64,000 nt of DNA from Patagioenas fasciata (Eukaryota; Chordata; Aves; Columbiformes; Columbidae). The notes beneath the pieces are model-generated. The model worked only from the letters and a program-made list of their open reading frames with translations. It had not been told where the DNA came from and did no database searches. The DNA lies in assembly GCF_037038585.1 (NCBI RefSeq), contig NC_092523.1, positions 32,589,501 to 32,653,500 on the forward strand, written 5' to 3'. Shown here piece after piece: positions 27,501 to 35,600 of this stretch. The stretch's first letter is position 1. Every line of letters begins with the position of its first letter. The position numbers were made by a program, and so were the translations under genes.

Positions 27501-29554
27501 AGAGTACAAATAACATGTTTTATTTCAGTCAGCTTTGTGTTGATCTCAGAGACTATAATCCACCTTCGTTGCTCATTTATAGCTTTGGATCCTAATTTGT
27601 AAAAAAATAATCTGGGATTTTTGTATGCTTGGAATTTTTTACTATTTCCACCTAGTTAAAATGTAGTTTTGTGGTTTTAGGTGAACAACATGTGGCTACA
27701 ATTTTGCCTTATTACCTCAATGTCATGGAGAATACGCCGCCTTTAATGGTCAATACCCCAGATTCTTATATAACAGACAGTATGAAAACAGAAGAATCAG
27801 GTTCATCTTTACCAGTAAATGAAACTCAAACACTGGATACAACGTGTGTAGGAAACAAATCTGCTGCAAGTTCTGAAAGCTCCATGGCTGGCAGCCCTGA
27901 TACAGAGTCACCTGTGTTAGTGAATGAATATGTGCGTATATTTCAGTTAATATACATCCAAGAGAAATGAGAAGCTTCTTTCTGTTTCATCATTTTTTCT
28001 CCTTTCCAGTCTTGTTCTGTTTTTATCTGAAAATTTGATATGGGCATTGTTTTTTTATGTACTACTTCATAATAGTCAAAAATCTAGTGTTGTGGTGAAA
28101 ATAAAATGAAGTAGCACCATTCCCTTACATGTCACTATTTTTATTAACAGGAAGCTGGTTCTGGAAATGTAAGTCAAAGATCTGATGAAGATGACTTTGT
28201 GAAAGTTGAAGACTTGCCCCTTAAACTTGCAGTGTATTCAGAGGTATTTTGCTGTTTGTTTGTGGAGTTGTTATTTAGAAGTGCACACACTAAATGTTTT
28301 AATTATCTAGACAGCAATAAGAATTATCCAGGATTTTGAGTTTTGTGTTGTCTATTACAAAGGCAGATTTAATGAAGAAAATGGCAATGGAGGCCCAAAC
28401 AAACAGTTTGTCTGATGAATTACTGGGTGGAGGTGGAGCTCAAGATCAAGAATTAGTAGGAGACGCCCAAAGTTTGAAAGAACCTGGTAAAGATTGTTTT
28501 CTAAATCTTTTACACCTATTGGGGAAAAAGAAAAAAAACTCTGGAATGACCTAGAATTTGAATATTTTGTTATCACTAGTTGAAGTAAGCAGTTACTGTG
28601 GTGCTGAATTAATATTCTTTTTTGTTACTATGCGTTTGAAAACTATGTATTGATATGAAGGGATTTTGCCTTTCAGGTCCCTTCTGTATATTCCTGTTAG
28701 ACTCTGTGGCTGATAAAGTCATAAAAATTAACATATTTTAAATGGATGCTATAACTTAATAGTTTTGAAACTTATTAGGATGGAATAGTATTTTGGTTTC
28801 TTGTTATATACAAGCTTGAGTTTAATAATATTCTAAATTCTAATTGCTATTATCTGATATAATAATGCTCAGTGTTTTTGTAATATAAAAGTTCAAGAAA
28901 CTTTTCAGAATAGTAAAATATCTCTTCATGGAAAATTGGTTTGTATATGAAGCATACCATGAGGTAGAAAAACTTTCATTGTATATGATGGCAATAAAGA
29001 TTTGTCACGTTCATGAAACAGTATTTATGCAGCTACAAAAACTTAATGGTAATGCAGGTCAAAGAATTTTTTAAAAAATATAATGGTGATATGGTGACAC
29101 AAGTGTGATGTTAGAGGCTTCTGTTCTGTTGTTAGGCTTGTAGCTCTCTAGTGGAGGGTATGGAGTGTGAAGGAAGGTGCATCTTTCCTTCCATTTCATT
29201 TGCTGCCTTTCACCACTCTGTTTGTCACAGCTCTGCTAGCAGGAGTCTGTCACATCAGTTTGGTGAATACTGGTGCATATGCCTGGGGTGGGAAGAGTGG
29301 CTAAGAATGTCACACTGCACTACGGGTAGCTGTTCTTCATCTATGTACTGAGAATGGCTGCAGCTATTCAAGCCAGCCATGGCTCAAAATGCTTGTGAAA
29401 AAAGGTGAGGAGAAAATGTTTTATCTAGGTGCTTTAATGAATACTTAAAAGAAATTGAAATGTGGTCGAGTGCTGTGTTTGATGCCTTGTATCTGTTAGA
29501 CAATAATGAGTATACCCTTATTTTACAGAAACTTTTGGAGTTCAAAGTGCATGA
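387..29554 (+). CDS. PCM1: PCM1, pericentriolar material 1 protein (3' 28 coding exons; 5' end outside window)
   Basis: PCM1 is the large scaffold of centriolar satellites, the cytoplasmic granules that bring proteins to the centrosome and cilium. I recognise it by near-continuous similarity to vertebrate PCM1, including [41 protein letters not shown] and [12 protein letters not shown]. Twenty-eight exons with GT/AG borders join without a stop into 4,390 nt, i.e. one split-codon base plus 1,463 codons including TGA at 29552-29554. Human PCM1 is about 2,024 residues, so roughly 560 N-terminal residues lie upstream. The order is: acidic linker, coiled coils (2777-2906, 6684-6874), acidic stretch, further helical region, Ser/Pro-rich middle, the conserved block at 15870-20178, and an acidic tail with a GABARAP-binding LIR-like motif. 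Introns hold CR1 copies and one LTR. The gene is convergent with the TFIIE alpha gene downstream. Confidence 0.97.
758..972 (+). CDS. PCM1: PCM1 coding exon w2
   Basis: The acceptor cctgcctccag precedes 758 and the donor gtattt starts at 973. It encodes a Glu/Asp-rich stretch followed by EFEQKINRL and AKQKLRQLQ, the start of a coiled coil. It ends in phase 0 at Gln. Confidence 0.94.
2540..2694 (+). CDS. PCM1: PCM1 coding exon w3
   Basis: The acceptor accttttag precedes 2540 and the donor gtatgc is at 2695. It encodes DDDPEPQ through GLNEKT and two bases of an Arg codon. This is a low-complexity linker that aligns with the DDD...NNTRGNANKTQKD region of mammalian PCM1. Confidence 0.92.
2777..2906 (+). 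CDS. PCM1: PCM1 coding exon w4 (coiled coil)
   Basis: The acceptor atctacacag precedes 2777 and the donor gtaggt is at 2907. It encodes EKFYEAKL, then a Gln/Glu/Lys-rich heptad region, [10 protein letters not shown], to ACPDLQ. This is one of the predicted coiled coils used for PCM1 self-association. Confidence 0.95.
3632..3766 (+). CDS. PCM1: PCM1 coding exon w5
   Basis: The acceptor is T10-ttttcag before 3632 and the donor is gtattt at 3767. It encodes LSAGLGDC to PVGNE in phase 0. It is a weakly conserved Ser/Thr/Pro linker, but both flanking exon joins match PCM1 (PDLQ/LSA and DNE/LWSEM in mammals). Confidence 0.88.
4276..5672 (-). mobile_element. CR1 LINE, 5'-truncated, antisense, in PCM1 intron
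   Basis: The minus strand encodes the C-terminal reverse transcriptase region of a CR1 non-LTR retrotransposon. Visible are a SKAFDTVSH-type block, a GVPQGSVL block, and the FADD catalytic motif followed by [10 protein letters not shown]. The 3' end, at low coordinates, has the usual CR1 antisense signature: an AGAATC-rich tail, then ggaagggacct and gatcatctagtcc. The copy spans about 1.4 kb and lacks its 5' half. Two overlapping minus-strand frames (5146-5607 and 4362-5264) show it is broken by a frameshift next to an AT-rich expansion at about 5190-5236. It lies entirely inside the intron between 3766 and 6684. Confidence 0.93.
6684..6874 (+). CDS. PCM1: PCM1 coding exon w6 (coiled coil)
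   Basis: The acceptor tttactgcag precedes 6684 and the donor gtaaga is at 6875. It encodes [23 protein letters not shown] and the TPQQSRTE tail. This is a highly conserved coiled coil of PCM1, ending in a split Lys codon (AA|G). Confidence 0.97.
7439..7636 (+). CDS. PCM1: PCM1 coding exon w7 (acidic)
   Basis: It encodes [16 protein letters not shown] followed by a long Asp/Glu run and DSFSVYP. The acceptor is ambiguous: ttcagtag gives tandem cag/tag sites 3 nt apart, and the site after tag (exon start 7439) reproduces the mammalian join RTEK/TMATW. The donor gttagt is at 7637. Confidence 0.95.
8574..8796 (+). CDS. PCM1: PCM1 coding exon w8
   Basis: The acceptor ctcaacgcag precedes 8574 and the donor gtaaat is at 8797. 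It encodes [32 protein letters not shown] and QINQLKKQ up to LMQDQQ. This is a conserved helical region with coiled-coil character. Confidence 0.97.
8934..9079 (+). CDS. PCM1: PCM1 coding exon w9
   Basis: The acceptor tctttccacag precedes 8934 and the donor gtttgt is at 9080. It encodes [15 protein letters not shown] to [10 protein letters not shown] plus two bases of Arg. Conservation with mammalian PCM1 is nearly residue for residue. Confidence 0.97.
10098..10291 (+). CDS. PCM1: PCM1 coding exon w10
   Basis: The acceptor tgttttcaag precedes 10098 and the donor gtgagt is at 10292. It encodes LKQMLNDL, then a Pro-rich PPPPSP segment, and [14 protein letters not shown]. The end is one base into an Asp codon. 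Confidence 0.96.
10953..11538 (-). mobile_element. CR1 LINE fragment, antisense, in PCM1 intron
   Basis: It begins with the antisense CR1 tail (aatcacagaatcaactgggttgg, then gacctcagagatcatcaagtc). The minus strand reads CR1 reverse transcriptase C-terminal peptides such as [18 protein letters not shown] and [13 protein letters not shown]. It is truncated at its 5' end near 11538, where an 11-nt word (gatacaggaat) is duplicated. Confidence 0.93.
11937..12117 (+). CDS. PCM1: PCM1 coding exon w11
   Basis: The acceptor tcctttgtag precedes 11937 and the donor gtattt is at 12118. It encodes [14 protein letters not shown], a Gln run, [16 protein letters not shown] and GAEKQ. It ends in a split Arg codon. 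The [13 protein letters not shown] block is invariant between this bird and mammals as I recall them. Confidence 0.95.
12802..13160 (+). CDS. PCM1: PCM1 coding exon w12
   Basis: The largest PCM1 exon here. The acceptor cttcctgacag precedes 12802 and the donor gtaggt is at 13161. The first third, with RSAWLNDSQ, is divergent. The rest ([36 protein letters not shown]) is strongly conserved and ends in a Lys/Arg/Ser-rich basic patch. Confidence 0.96.
13670..13828 (+). CDS. PCM1: PCM1 coding exon w13
   Basis: The acceptor ccctcccgtaag precedes 13670 and the donor gtattc is at 13829. It encodes [33 protein letters not shown] and RSTEMSS. It is entered and left in phase 1. Confidence 0.94.
15870..16042 (+). 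CDS. PCM1: PCM1 coding exon w14 (conserved core)
   Basis: The acceptor tttttctgcag precedes 15870 and the donor gtatgc is at 16043. It encodes [33 protein letters not shown] and [13 protein letters not shown]. This is the most conserved block of PCM1 and is predicted helical. Confidence 0.98.
16127..16255 (+). CDS. PCM1: PCM1 coding exon w15
   Basis: The acceptor atcttttccag precedes 16127 and the donor gtaagt is at 16256. It encodes [14 protein letters not shown] and [19 protein letters not shown], in frame at both ends. Confidence 0.96.
16853..16973 (+). CDS. PCM1: PCM1 coding exon w16
   Basis: The acceptor gtgttttttag precedes 16853 and the donor gtaaga is at 16974. It encodes [14 protein letters not shown] and [12 protein letters not shown], then one base of Gly. 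The N-terminal half is divergent and the C-terminal half invariant. Confidence 0.95.
17291..17428 (+). CDS. PCM1: PCM1 coding exon w17
   Basis: The acceptor tctaaatatag precedes 17291 and the donor gtatgc is at 17429. It encodes [20 protein letters not shown], then a Ser-rich divergent tail. Confidence 0.96.
17683..17816 (+). CDS. PCM1: PCM1 coding exon w18
   Basis: The acceptor T14-aatgag precedes 17683 and the donor gtaaga is at 17817. It encodes a divergent start and then [19 protein letters not shown] and PFLK. Confidence 0.96.
18926..19060 (+). CDS. PCM1: PCM1 coding exon w19
   Basis: The acceptor atacttgtttag precedes 18926 and the donor gttagt is at 19061. It encodes [19 protein letters not shown] and [17 protein letters not shown], nearly identical to mammalian PCM1. 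Confidence 0.98.
19178..19549 (+). mobile_element. CR1 LINE 3' fragment, sense orientation
   Basis: It carries the C-terminal CR1 frame ([15 protein letters not shown], then [11 protein letters not shown] and TKGNGFKL), now disrupted. The untranslated end follows: aatggcacaggttgcccagagaggtggt to gaggttgtactagatgacctt. The normal terminal words after the last of these are missing, because another CR1 end follows directly in opposite orientation. Confidence 0.9.
19550..19602 (-). mobile_element. Short antisense CR1 3' end abutting the sense copy
   Basis: The sequence agaaacatagaatagcttgg and gttggaagggag is the antisense CR1 3' terminus. It begins immediately after the truncated sense copy, so two CR1 3' ends meet tail to tail. 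Confidence 0.75.
19981..20178 (+). CDS. PCM1: PCM1 coding exon w20
   Basis: The acceptor ttctcttcacag precedes 19981 and the donor gtttgt is at 20179. It encodes [37 protein letters not shown] and [13 protein letters not shown]. This is the last exon of the very conserved core. Confidence 0.98.
20619..21200 (-). mobile_element. Solo LTR, avian ERVL-type, in PCM1 intron
   Basis: A block of about 580 bp runs from tgtggtttaaccccagtagg to about the atgtaactttatctcag motif. Its internal words (cagtttaataggtaaagc, ggaacagccctttggccag, aagcactgctcagcagtaac) are familiar from abundant ERVL-like LTRs of birds. Read on the minus strand it ends in ggttaaaccacaa, the expected LTR terminus, so I infer minus orientation. 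No gag, pol or env sequence flanks it, so it is a solo LTR. I could not confirm a target-site duplication. Family naming is from memory. Confidence 0.8.
22327..22389 (+). repeat. Local direct duplication, about 44 bp period
   Basis: The word tagatatggtacatctaat occurs at 22327-22345 and again at 22371-22389. Both copies are followed closely by agctata, with short gatatta repeats in between. It is AT-rich intron sequence. Confidence 0.8.
22695..22754 (+). CDS. PCM1: PCM1 coding exon w21 (20 codons)
   Basis: The acceptor ctttcttctag precedes 22695 and the donor gtacgt is at 22755. This is exactly 20 codons in phase 0/0, so skipping it keeps the frame. Its sequence diverges from the mammalian exon but has the same length and the same EDK end. 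Confidence 0.9.
24525..24663 (+). CDS. PCM1: PCM1 coding exon w22
   Basis: The acceptor gttttcctag precedes 24525 and the donor gtaagtg is at 24664, followed by a run of 27 T. It encodes [12 protein letters not shown] and [14 protein letters not shown], an acidic tail segment. Confidence 0.94.
24672..24698 (+). repeat. Poly-T run directly after a PCM1 donor site
   Basis: Twenty-seven consecutive T begin seven bases after the donor dinucleotide of exon w22. In RNA this is a U tract where U-binding splicing factors of the TIA1 type could help U1 recruitment. The length is probably polymorphic. Confidence 0.9.
25405..25553 (+). CDS. PCM1: PCM1 coding exon w23
   Basis: The acceptor ttgccttcag precedes 25405 and the donor gtatca is at 25554. 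It encodes [19 protein letters not shown], an acidic run, and [14 protein letters not shown]. It is strongly conserved. Confidence 0.96.
26522..26597 (+). CDS. PCM1: PCM1 coding exon w24 (divergent)
   Basis: The acceptor cttccccaatag precedes 26522 and the donor gtaagt is at 26598. It encodes 25 Ser/Glu/Gln-rich codons plus one base. It shows little recognisable similarity to the mammalian protein; it is called from its clean splice sites and from frame continuity with both neighbours. Confidence 0.8.
26638..26658 (+). repeat. (AT)n microsatellite
   Basis: About ten AT dinucleotides just downstream of exon w24, passing into a gtatatctatat-type interrupted repeat. Confidence 0.9.
27681..27931 (+). 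CDS. PCM1: PCM1 coding exon w25
   Basis: The acceptor tttgtggttttag precedes 27681 and the donor gtgcgt is at 27932. Most of it is divergent ([19 protein letters not shown]). The C-terminal part, [18 protein letters not shown], matches mammalian PCM1 closely and fixes the identity. Confidence 0.94.
28151..28243 (+). CDS. PCM1: PCM1 coding exon w26 (LIR-like motif)
   Basis: The acceptor tttattaacag precedes 28151 and the donor gtattt is at 28244. It encodes [16 protein letters not shown]. The acidic-flanked F-V-K-V has the form of an LC3/GABARAP-interacting motif, and a GABARAP-binding LIR has been mapped to this part of PCM1. Confidence 0.96.
28363..28486 (+). CDS. PCM1: PCM1 coding exon w27
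   Basis: The acceptor tattacaaag precedes 28363 and the donor gtaaag is at 28487. It encodes [12 protein letters not shown], a GGGGA run and DAQSLKEP, matching the end of mammalian PCM1. Confidence 0.93.
29529..29554 (+). CDS. PCM1: PCM1 last coding exon w28 and stop
   Basis: The acceptor tattttacag precedes 29529. The split Glu codon is followed by TFGVQSA and TGA at 29552-29554. The mammalian protein ends ETVGAQSI, so this 26-nt terminal exon is the expected one. Confidence 0.93.
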
Positions 29555-29824
29555 GAATAACCTGAAGATATCTGCATTTATAAACTCTGTGTATACAAAT
29601 GGATATGGAAGATCAGCACTAATTTCCCAGAATTCTGGAAGTGTATAAAAATGTAAAGTTTTTGACACACTGCCTCTTAGGATAGGTATGCGAAATTCTG
29701 CCTATGGCAGTTTAAACATCTGGAACGGAATCATCTTCAGTTTTGCTGCAATATTCTCTTTCTGTCTTAATCTTTTTTTATTTTTTATTCTGAGTTGTTT
29801 AGTAATTTTAAAATTGTAGTTTTA

Positions 29825-29830
29825 AATAAA
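29825..29830 (+). terminator. Candidate PCM1 polyadenylation signal (proximal)
   Basis: AATAAA, 270 bp after the PCM1 stop and followed by T/G-rich sequence (gtttggacttgtctg) that can serve as the downstream element. Confidence 0.55.
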
Positions 29831-30662
29831 GTTTGGACTTGTCTGTAAATTTGTCTTCTGAAAAATTTTCCTCTGGCAGAGTTTGTTGTTGGAAGGTAAC
29901 TGGCTTTAAACATTGGCATAGCTTGTAGCAGTTTGTTATTCCTCTTCAGAGAAACACTGCTAACTTTCCTGGGACAAGAGACTCTTGTCCCATTAAGTTT
30001 CTCCATCTTCTAAAAATGTGAGATGTAGACACAGTACATACCTACGTGTTGCCTTTATAGCTTATGTATAGCTGGTCTGTTAAGAAAAAATAGTTTGTGT
30101 TCATGCCTTTGGAATTCATTTCTATCAGCACATTTATCTGAGGTGAAGTAAATACTCTGGTTTTGTAGTTAACTGCAGAAACCATCTTTGTTTTTATGCA
30201 TTTTGTGGTTTGCACTTTTACTGTGCAAAGCAAAAAGCCTGTCTAAAAACTGTAGTATCCTTTCTTATGTAACAATTGAAAGCCTGTAGAATCTGTTCTT
30301 AAAGTATTTGACTTTGTGAAGAGTTTTCATGTAGAAAGGAAGAAATTTAGGAAATTAAATTTAATGTTAAAAAAACCCAGTTAATATCAGCATCTAATGA
30401 AGGCTCCTGGCAGAATTAAGATTGTAGAAAAGTGGATTAGAGAACTTGAACGAGAACAAAAATTTAACTTTTTCAGATTGGAGTTGTTAATAAAAGTAAG
30501 TCAGTCATAAAATTGAGCTAGAAATAGCTTATTCCGCATACCTGCTGCATTATAGAGGTGACGTTCAGGATTGTTTTCTTTTGGTATTAGGGTAACAATA
30601 ATATGGTTATTGCTATGGAAGACAGTGTAGTGACAGTGAAGCCTAAATATGCCTGAAGTTTG

Positions 30663-30668
30663 AATAAA
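30663..30668 (+). terminator. Candidate PCM1 polyadenylation signal (distal)
   Basis: AATAAA followed by gagtgtgattctactgtgattt and a T-rich run. It is an alternative transcript end about 1.1 kb beyond the stop. Confidence 0.45.
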
Positions 30669-31170
30669 AAGAGAGTGTGATTCTACTGTGATTTCTCTTT
30701 TTTTTTTTCTTATTCTACTTTGTTTTGAGTCTCTCTAGGTTTTTTTATGAGTGAATTTTGAAGTGGCAGATTGGAGATGAGAGGTATGATTGTAAGGGCA
30801 AAAGTATATTAAACGATTTGAAGACAATTTAGCGATTTACTGTGCAGGCTTTAAACTTGTGATACTGGATGCAGAAAAAAAAACATACAATTTTGAGGAC
30901 AGAGGAAATGCATTGTGAAAATGAAACAAAATGAAAGCTTTTAATCACTAGCTTGACGCAAGAATCATTTGGACCTAAAAGAACAACATGTTCATGATGT
31001 AGACCAGGAAGATTTGTGCATATTTGAGACAAATCTGGTTTATATAGTAAATCATTAAACTCTAAGCTCAAGAAATTGCATGAGCATGCACACCATTCAT
31101 GAATTCTTGCCCATGAAAGGTGCATATGAACAACGCATTGAAAGTGTATTTCTCTCTACCCTTTCTTCAG

Positions 31171-31381
31171 AGAATCACAGAATATTGAGGTTGGAAGGGA
31201 CTGCTGGAGGTCATCTTGTCCAAACCCCCTGCTCAAGCAGTGCTGGTTGCTCAGGGGGCTTTTGATAATTTCAGACATGGGAGACTCAACAACCTCTCTG
31301 GGCAACCTGTGTCAGTCCCCCTCACAGTAAAAAAGTGTTTCCTAACATTCAGAGGCAACTTCTGTGTTTCAATTTGTGCCT
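31171..31381 (-). mobile_element. CR1 LINE 3' fragment, antisense
   Basis: It starts agaatcacagaatattgagg and gttggaagggac. It continues through ggtcatcttgtccaaacccc and caacctctctgggcaacctgt, the classic antisense CR1 3' UTR. It is only about 210 bp long and heavily 5'-truncated. It sits in the gap between the two converging genes. Confidence 0.93.
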
Positions 31382-31876
31382 TTGTAGTCTACTTTCATTA
31401 TCCATTGCTTAAGTAGTATAATTGTGGAAGAAGTTCAGCTATATCTTACATTCTGATTACAGTCCTACTCATATGTATTTAGTTCAAATAGACTGTTTTT
31501 CAATGGTAGTAGAGAAGATCCTGCTTAAAATCTTTACAGGAGGGTATGTGTACACAGGAGATAAAAGAAGCAGAGCCTTCTGCTGGATACATTGCTTGCT
31601 TCCTTGCCAAGCTAGAACAAAATGAATGCTGTATTTTGTGCAAGGGCTATTTGGCAGTAGTTGATCACTTCAGAGACAGTTCTGTAGAGCCATAAGTACA
31701 AAGAATTCAGATAATTATTTTTCAGATGAAAGTTAAGAGGCTATAGCTAGTTCTCTTCGTTAACTAACAATTCAGTAACAGCTCTTTCTATGGAGGAAGG
31801 TTCCTGTTGTGTAGCAGTTGACCTAACAAAACATCAGAACACAGCATTATGGAGTGAAAACAAATCACATTGGAGT

Positions 31877-31882
31877 TTTATT
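31877..31882 (-). terminator. Candidate polyadenylation signal of the TFIIE alpha gene
   Basis: Minus-strand AATAAA about 400 bp after the stop at 32283. A second AATAAA at 31972-31977 is about 310 bp after the stop. Either fits a short 3' UTR, and neither can be chosen from sequence alone. Confidence 0.45.
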
Positions 31883-32282
31883 CACTTTCACTACTGGAAG
31901 TATTTGCTACTTCTGAGAGGAAGGTGGAATAGTTGATTTCTGACAATAGATTGCAGCATTGCTTTTGAAACTTTATTTTACTCAGATCTTTATATCCTGC
32001 TGTAACTTGAAATTATTCATGCCCTAAAACTGGTTACAGCATTCACAAAGTCTAAGCATTAAGACAAAAGAAAACCCATAGCAACTCTAGGTTGCTTTTG
32101 CTGCAATGCTACTATGTTGAATTGCAGTAACCTACTACAGGATTACTATCTTGCATAACAGCAAGGCATTCAAAGAAAACCACTGAAGGGCTGACTTTGA
32201 AGAAAATAAACTATTACATCAACTTTCTTCAAAAGAAGCCTTCACCCATTCTGTACCAGTTGGCATATTCACACAGCAGTAG

Positions 32283-32677
32283 TTATTCAAAGACAGACTG
32301 GAACACTTCTTGTCCTACTTTTATATAAGCTTCTCTCTCCTCATTTGTCATGAGAGACACAAGCTCTGGGTTTTCACTGACTTCACCATATGAGCGAGGT
32401 TGACCAGCTACCATTAAAATAGGACCTTGTGTTTCCTGTTCCTCCTCTTGTTCAAAGTTGCTGCCTCCTGCTTCAATTCCTGCTGTTCCTGAGTGCTTGG
32501 CATGTTCTTCAGACTCACTAGTATCGCTGGCTGATTCAGGCAGTTTGCTTTTGACAACAGGAGGCTGGTCTGTGCTAGATGATGACTTGGATTCATGGAT
32601 CAGAAGAGTCTTGATGATTTCATTATCCATGACAGCTTCTTTAACACTTTCTTCAATTCTCTCAGAAGCATTTACTC
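32283..32677 (-). CDS. TFIIE alpha-like, coding exon 4 (C terminus)
   Basis: The acceptor ttgtgtattag precedes 32677 on the minus strand, and TAA ends at 32283. It encodes residues 293-423: a Ser/Glu-rich linker, the short acidic patch around NFEQEEEQE (Phe367), then [10 protein letters not shown] and [15 protein letters not shown]. The last two blocks match the extreme C terminus of TFIIE alpha. The acidic TFIIH-contacting stretch is shorter than in human. Confidence 0.94.
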
Positions 32678-35600
32678 CTAATACACAACAAAATGTGTTA
32701 GAGATAGCAATTGTTTACAGTTAGCACAGACATTCTACATAAATGATTTTTTCTACTCTGAATCTTTTTTACCCACACTTTAGAATTATCTTGAAAGTGC
32801 AGACATTTCCAAGAGCTTTCCACTTTAAAGGTTACCACTAATGTTACTGCACAATTAGAGACAAAAATTTTGGGAGCTGATACCTGACCTCTGACTTCAG
32901 GAATACTACCTAAATCAGTCTAAAGAGGAATATTTTGAAACTAAGATCTGATTGCCGCTAGTGCAGAATTAAGGCATTTTTCAATATTCTAAACAAGTTT
33001 GTTACATTTTCAATAAGACAGCTATATTTAAATGCAGTAAGGCTGCTGAATGTAGTAAGTATTTGCTAACACTTAAAACTTACCAACACTATTGTTGGTG
33101 GCTGCTGTTGGTCCTTCTACAGTGCTCTGTGACATCCAGATAGGTTGCTCTTTAGCTGCTTTTTCTCTTGTTTTCTTTTTGGGCTCAGAGTCTTGGACAT
33201 CAATAACTAAGTTTTGGGTGTACATATTGCCAAAAGAGGAACTTCTGTTGGCCCATTTTTTGGGTCGGCTGCTGGATTCCAGCATACTTGAAGCCATGTT
33301 CTGATCAAAGCTGAAAGAGACGCTACCCATTGTGGACAAGTTACATGCAGGCAAGACTCCCTCCCTGCAATTCCCATTCAAAAACAAAACCCCCAAAACA
33401 AATAAACAAACCCACCACACACAACCATGTTTTGTCAGCAGACTACCTTTAACAAGTGCTCCATATTAAAATAATTTGGATTCCCCATTACCTCATCACA
33501 GAGGCAAGTGATTCTGAATAACTGATTTTTGCATGGTCTCTTCAGTATTGCATACCAGGTTGAAGCACACAGATACAGAAACATTACTTCCTCTCAGGAA
33601 CATCTATGAATGTATTAGCCAAAGAAGAAGTCTGTAAAATAACTTCTTAAAGCAAAAAAGGTAGCAAAAAAACCATAAATGTGTAGCAAAAATTTAGAAT
33701 GCCTTAGATATTACAGGCTTCTTCATTAAGCACCTGACAGTACTGAACAAAGTAGAGTAGCAAGTAGGTTGCAAGATAAGTATTTCAAAGATTTTGCAGC
33801 TGGGAAGTTGTTGGGTGGTTTTATATTGATCAGAAGTACTAGGGTTATGTTTATACCTTTCTGATAATTCTGGTATTTCTGTTGGCTGAGGCTCCAGCAA
33901 GTCATACGGCAGAACAATATCTTCAGTCTCACGCAGCAGCACAAAGATGGGTTCAATCTGCTCATTGAATTTTGCTAGCAAGGTTCTAGCATCGCGCTTT
34001 GGAAGTGCTGACGCATCTTCCTCTACTTCAGTGTTGCAGTAAGTACAGCGGAAAGTCTCTGCAACGTTAACCAAAGTTATTAATAATAATAATAAAAAAA
34101 AAGCCTTGCCTTTTTTTTGGGGGGTGGGGGTATGGCTGATATTCACACACTGACAATCCAAGAGAGAAATGTTTATATTAGGGGAAAAATTAAGTTGGCT
34201 CAACATGGAGTACCATCAGATGGTAAGGTTTATTTTTTTTCTTCTCTGATCTCATCTTTTTCTTAGTTCATAATATAAGAAATTTGTAAGCATAAATAGC
34301 ATCTGGGTTTAGCTGTTCAGAATTCTAGAGTTTACAAAGACCCTGTATTTATCTCCTACAGAAAAAAAAAATAAAGCATATTCTGGTTAAAATATATCAC
34401 CAGCCTCAATGTTTGCATTTCAGTAATTTGACAAAGTCCCTCCATTTAGGAGAAAGGGCTGATTTTTGCCAACTGGCAGTACCCTAACTTCACCTTTGAC
34501 ATTTCAAGTTGGTCACAGAGAGTCAAGTTCCTTCTCCCAGGCTCTGGCATCTTTTCCAGGTAACATGACCCAGATGTTAACACTGCAGTTGCACTTAGAG
34601 TCTTGCATTTCAACATTATGCCATTTTAACTCATTTTGAAAGAGTACCCTCTAACTAATAATTTTGATTTTAGAGAAGATAAACCCGCAAGCTCTGATGC
34701 CACTTCTGCTGTGGATGTGCCACGTTGCCCTGTGAAGAGCCTGAACCTCCACATTCCCAGCACAGAAGTGACAGAACACCTTGCTGCTGCCATGCTGCCA
34801 CATGTTTATTACAACAGGTGCCCGCAAACCATTTTATCTGTCTTGTCCAACTCTTCCATCAGAAGAATTTAACACAGAAGTGGATTAACTAACAAATTCA
34901 AAACAGTAAAGTGGGTACTGAATTATTATTTCCACATGAGGAAGTGGGATGCACAGGACTTGGATGAGTAATCTTCACCCAGGTTAAGCATCTTGTTCCT
35001 AGTAAAGCTGAGGCCTGAAATCTGGTTCCCAGCCCCAGCTTGTATATTCAAGATTTTTCTTCTTCTTTCTTGGCCTGTTCTATAGAGACAGCTTTTTCTC
35101 TTGCTGTCAACTCCCAGCTTCTCCTGTCCCAGGCACTTGTCCACCAGCAAACAAGAAGAATATCCCAACAAACATGCTTTTATTGTGAAGTTTGTACAGA
35201 AGCCAATTTTGTGCTATCAGAATTATTATTTTAAGATAAGGGCAAATAAACAATGTAAGCAACATACCTGTAAATACATCAAAGAGTTGATTGACTTCGA
35301 GGTCTGTGTAAGTGCTGGAGCAAGATGGACATTTGAAAGAGGACCTGGTGGTTGAATCCCGCTCATCTGCTTCTATTTTCCGACGTACATGATCCAGCTT
35401 GTATTTTACCACATCCACCAGAACTTTGTAATTGATGTAGTAGTAATTGTGCCGACTGCTCCTGCCATTAGGCCCTGTCTCAACTCGCATACGCAGCTTC
35501 ACAAACTTGTCTGCCTTGAGCGTGTTAAGGATAGTGCGCAGTTGTTTACGTTCATACTTGAGCAACTGTAACAAGTCATCCTCTTTCACACAGGGGTAGC

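Larger units (their letters stand above)
29555..31170 (+). other. PCM1 3' UTR and intergenic sequence
   Basis: AT-rich sequence without a supportable reading frame. Two canonical AATAAA hexamers (29825-29830 and 30663-30668) would end the PCM1 transcript about 0.3 or 1.1 kb past the stop. Beyond that I see no gene before the CR1 fragment at 31171. Confidence 0.6.
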
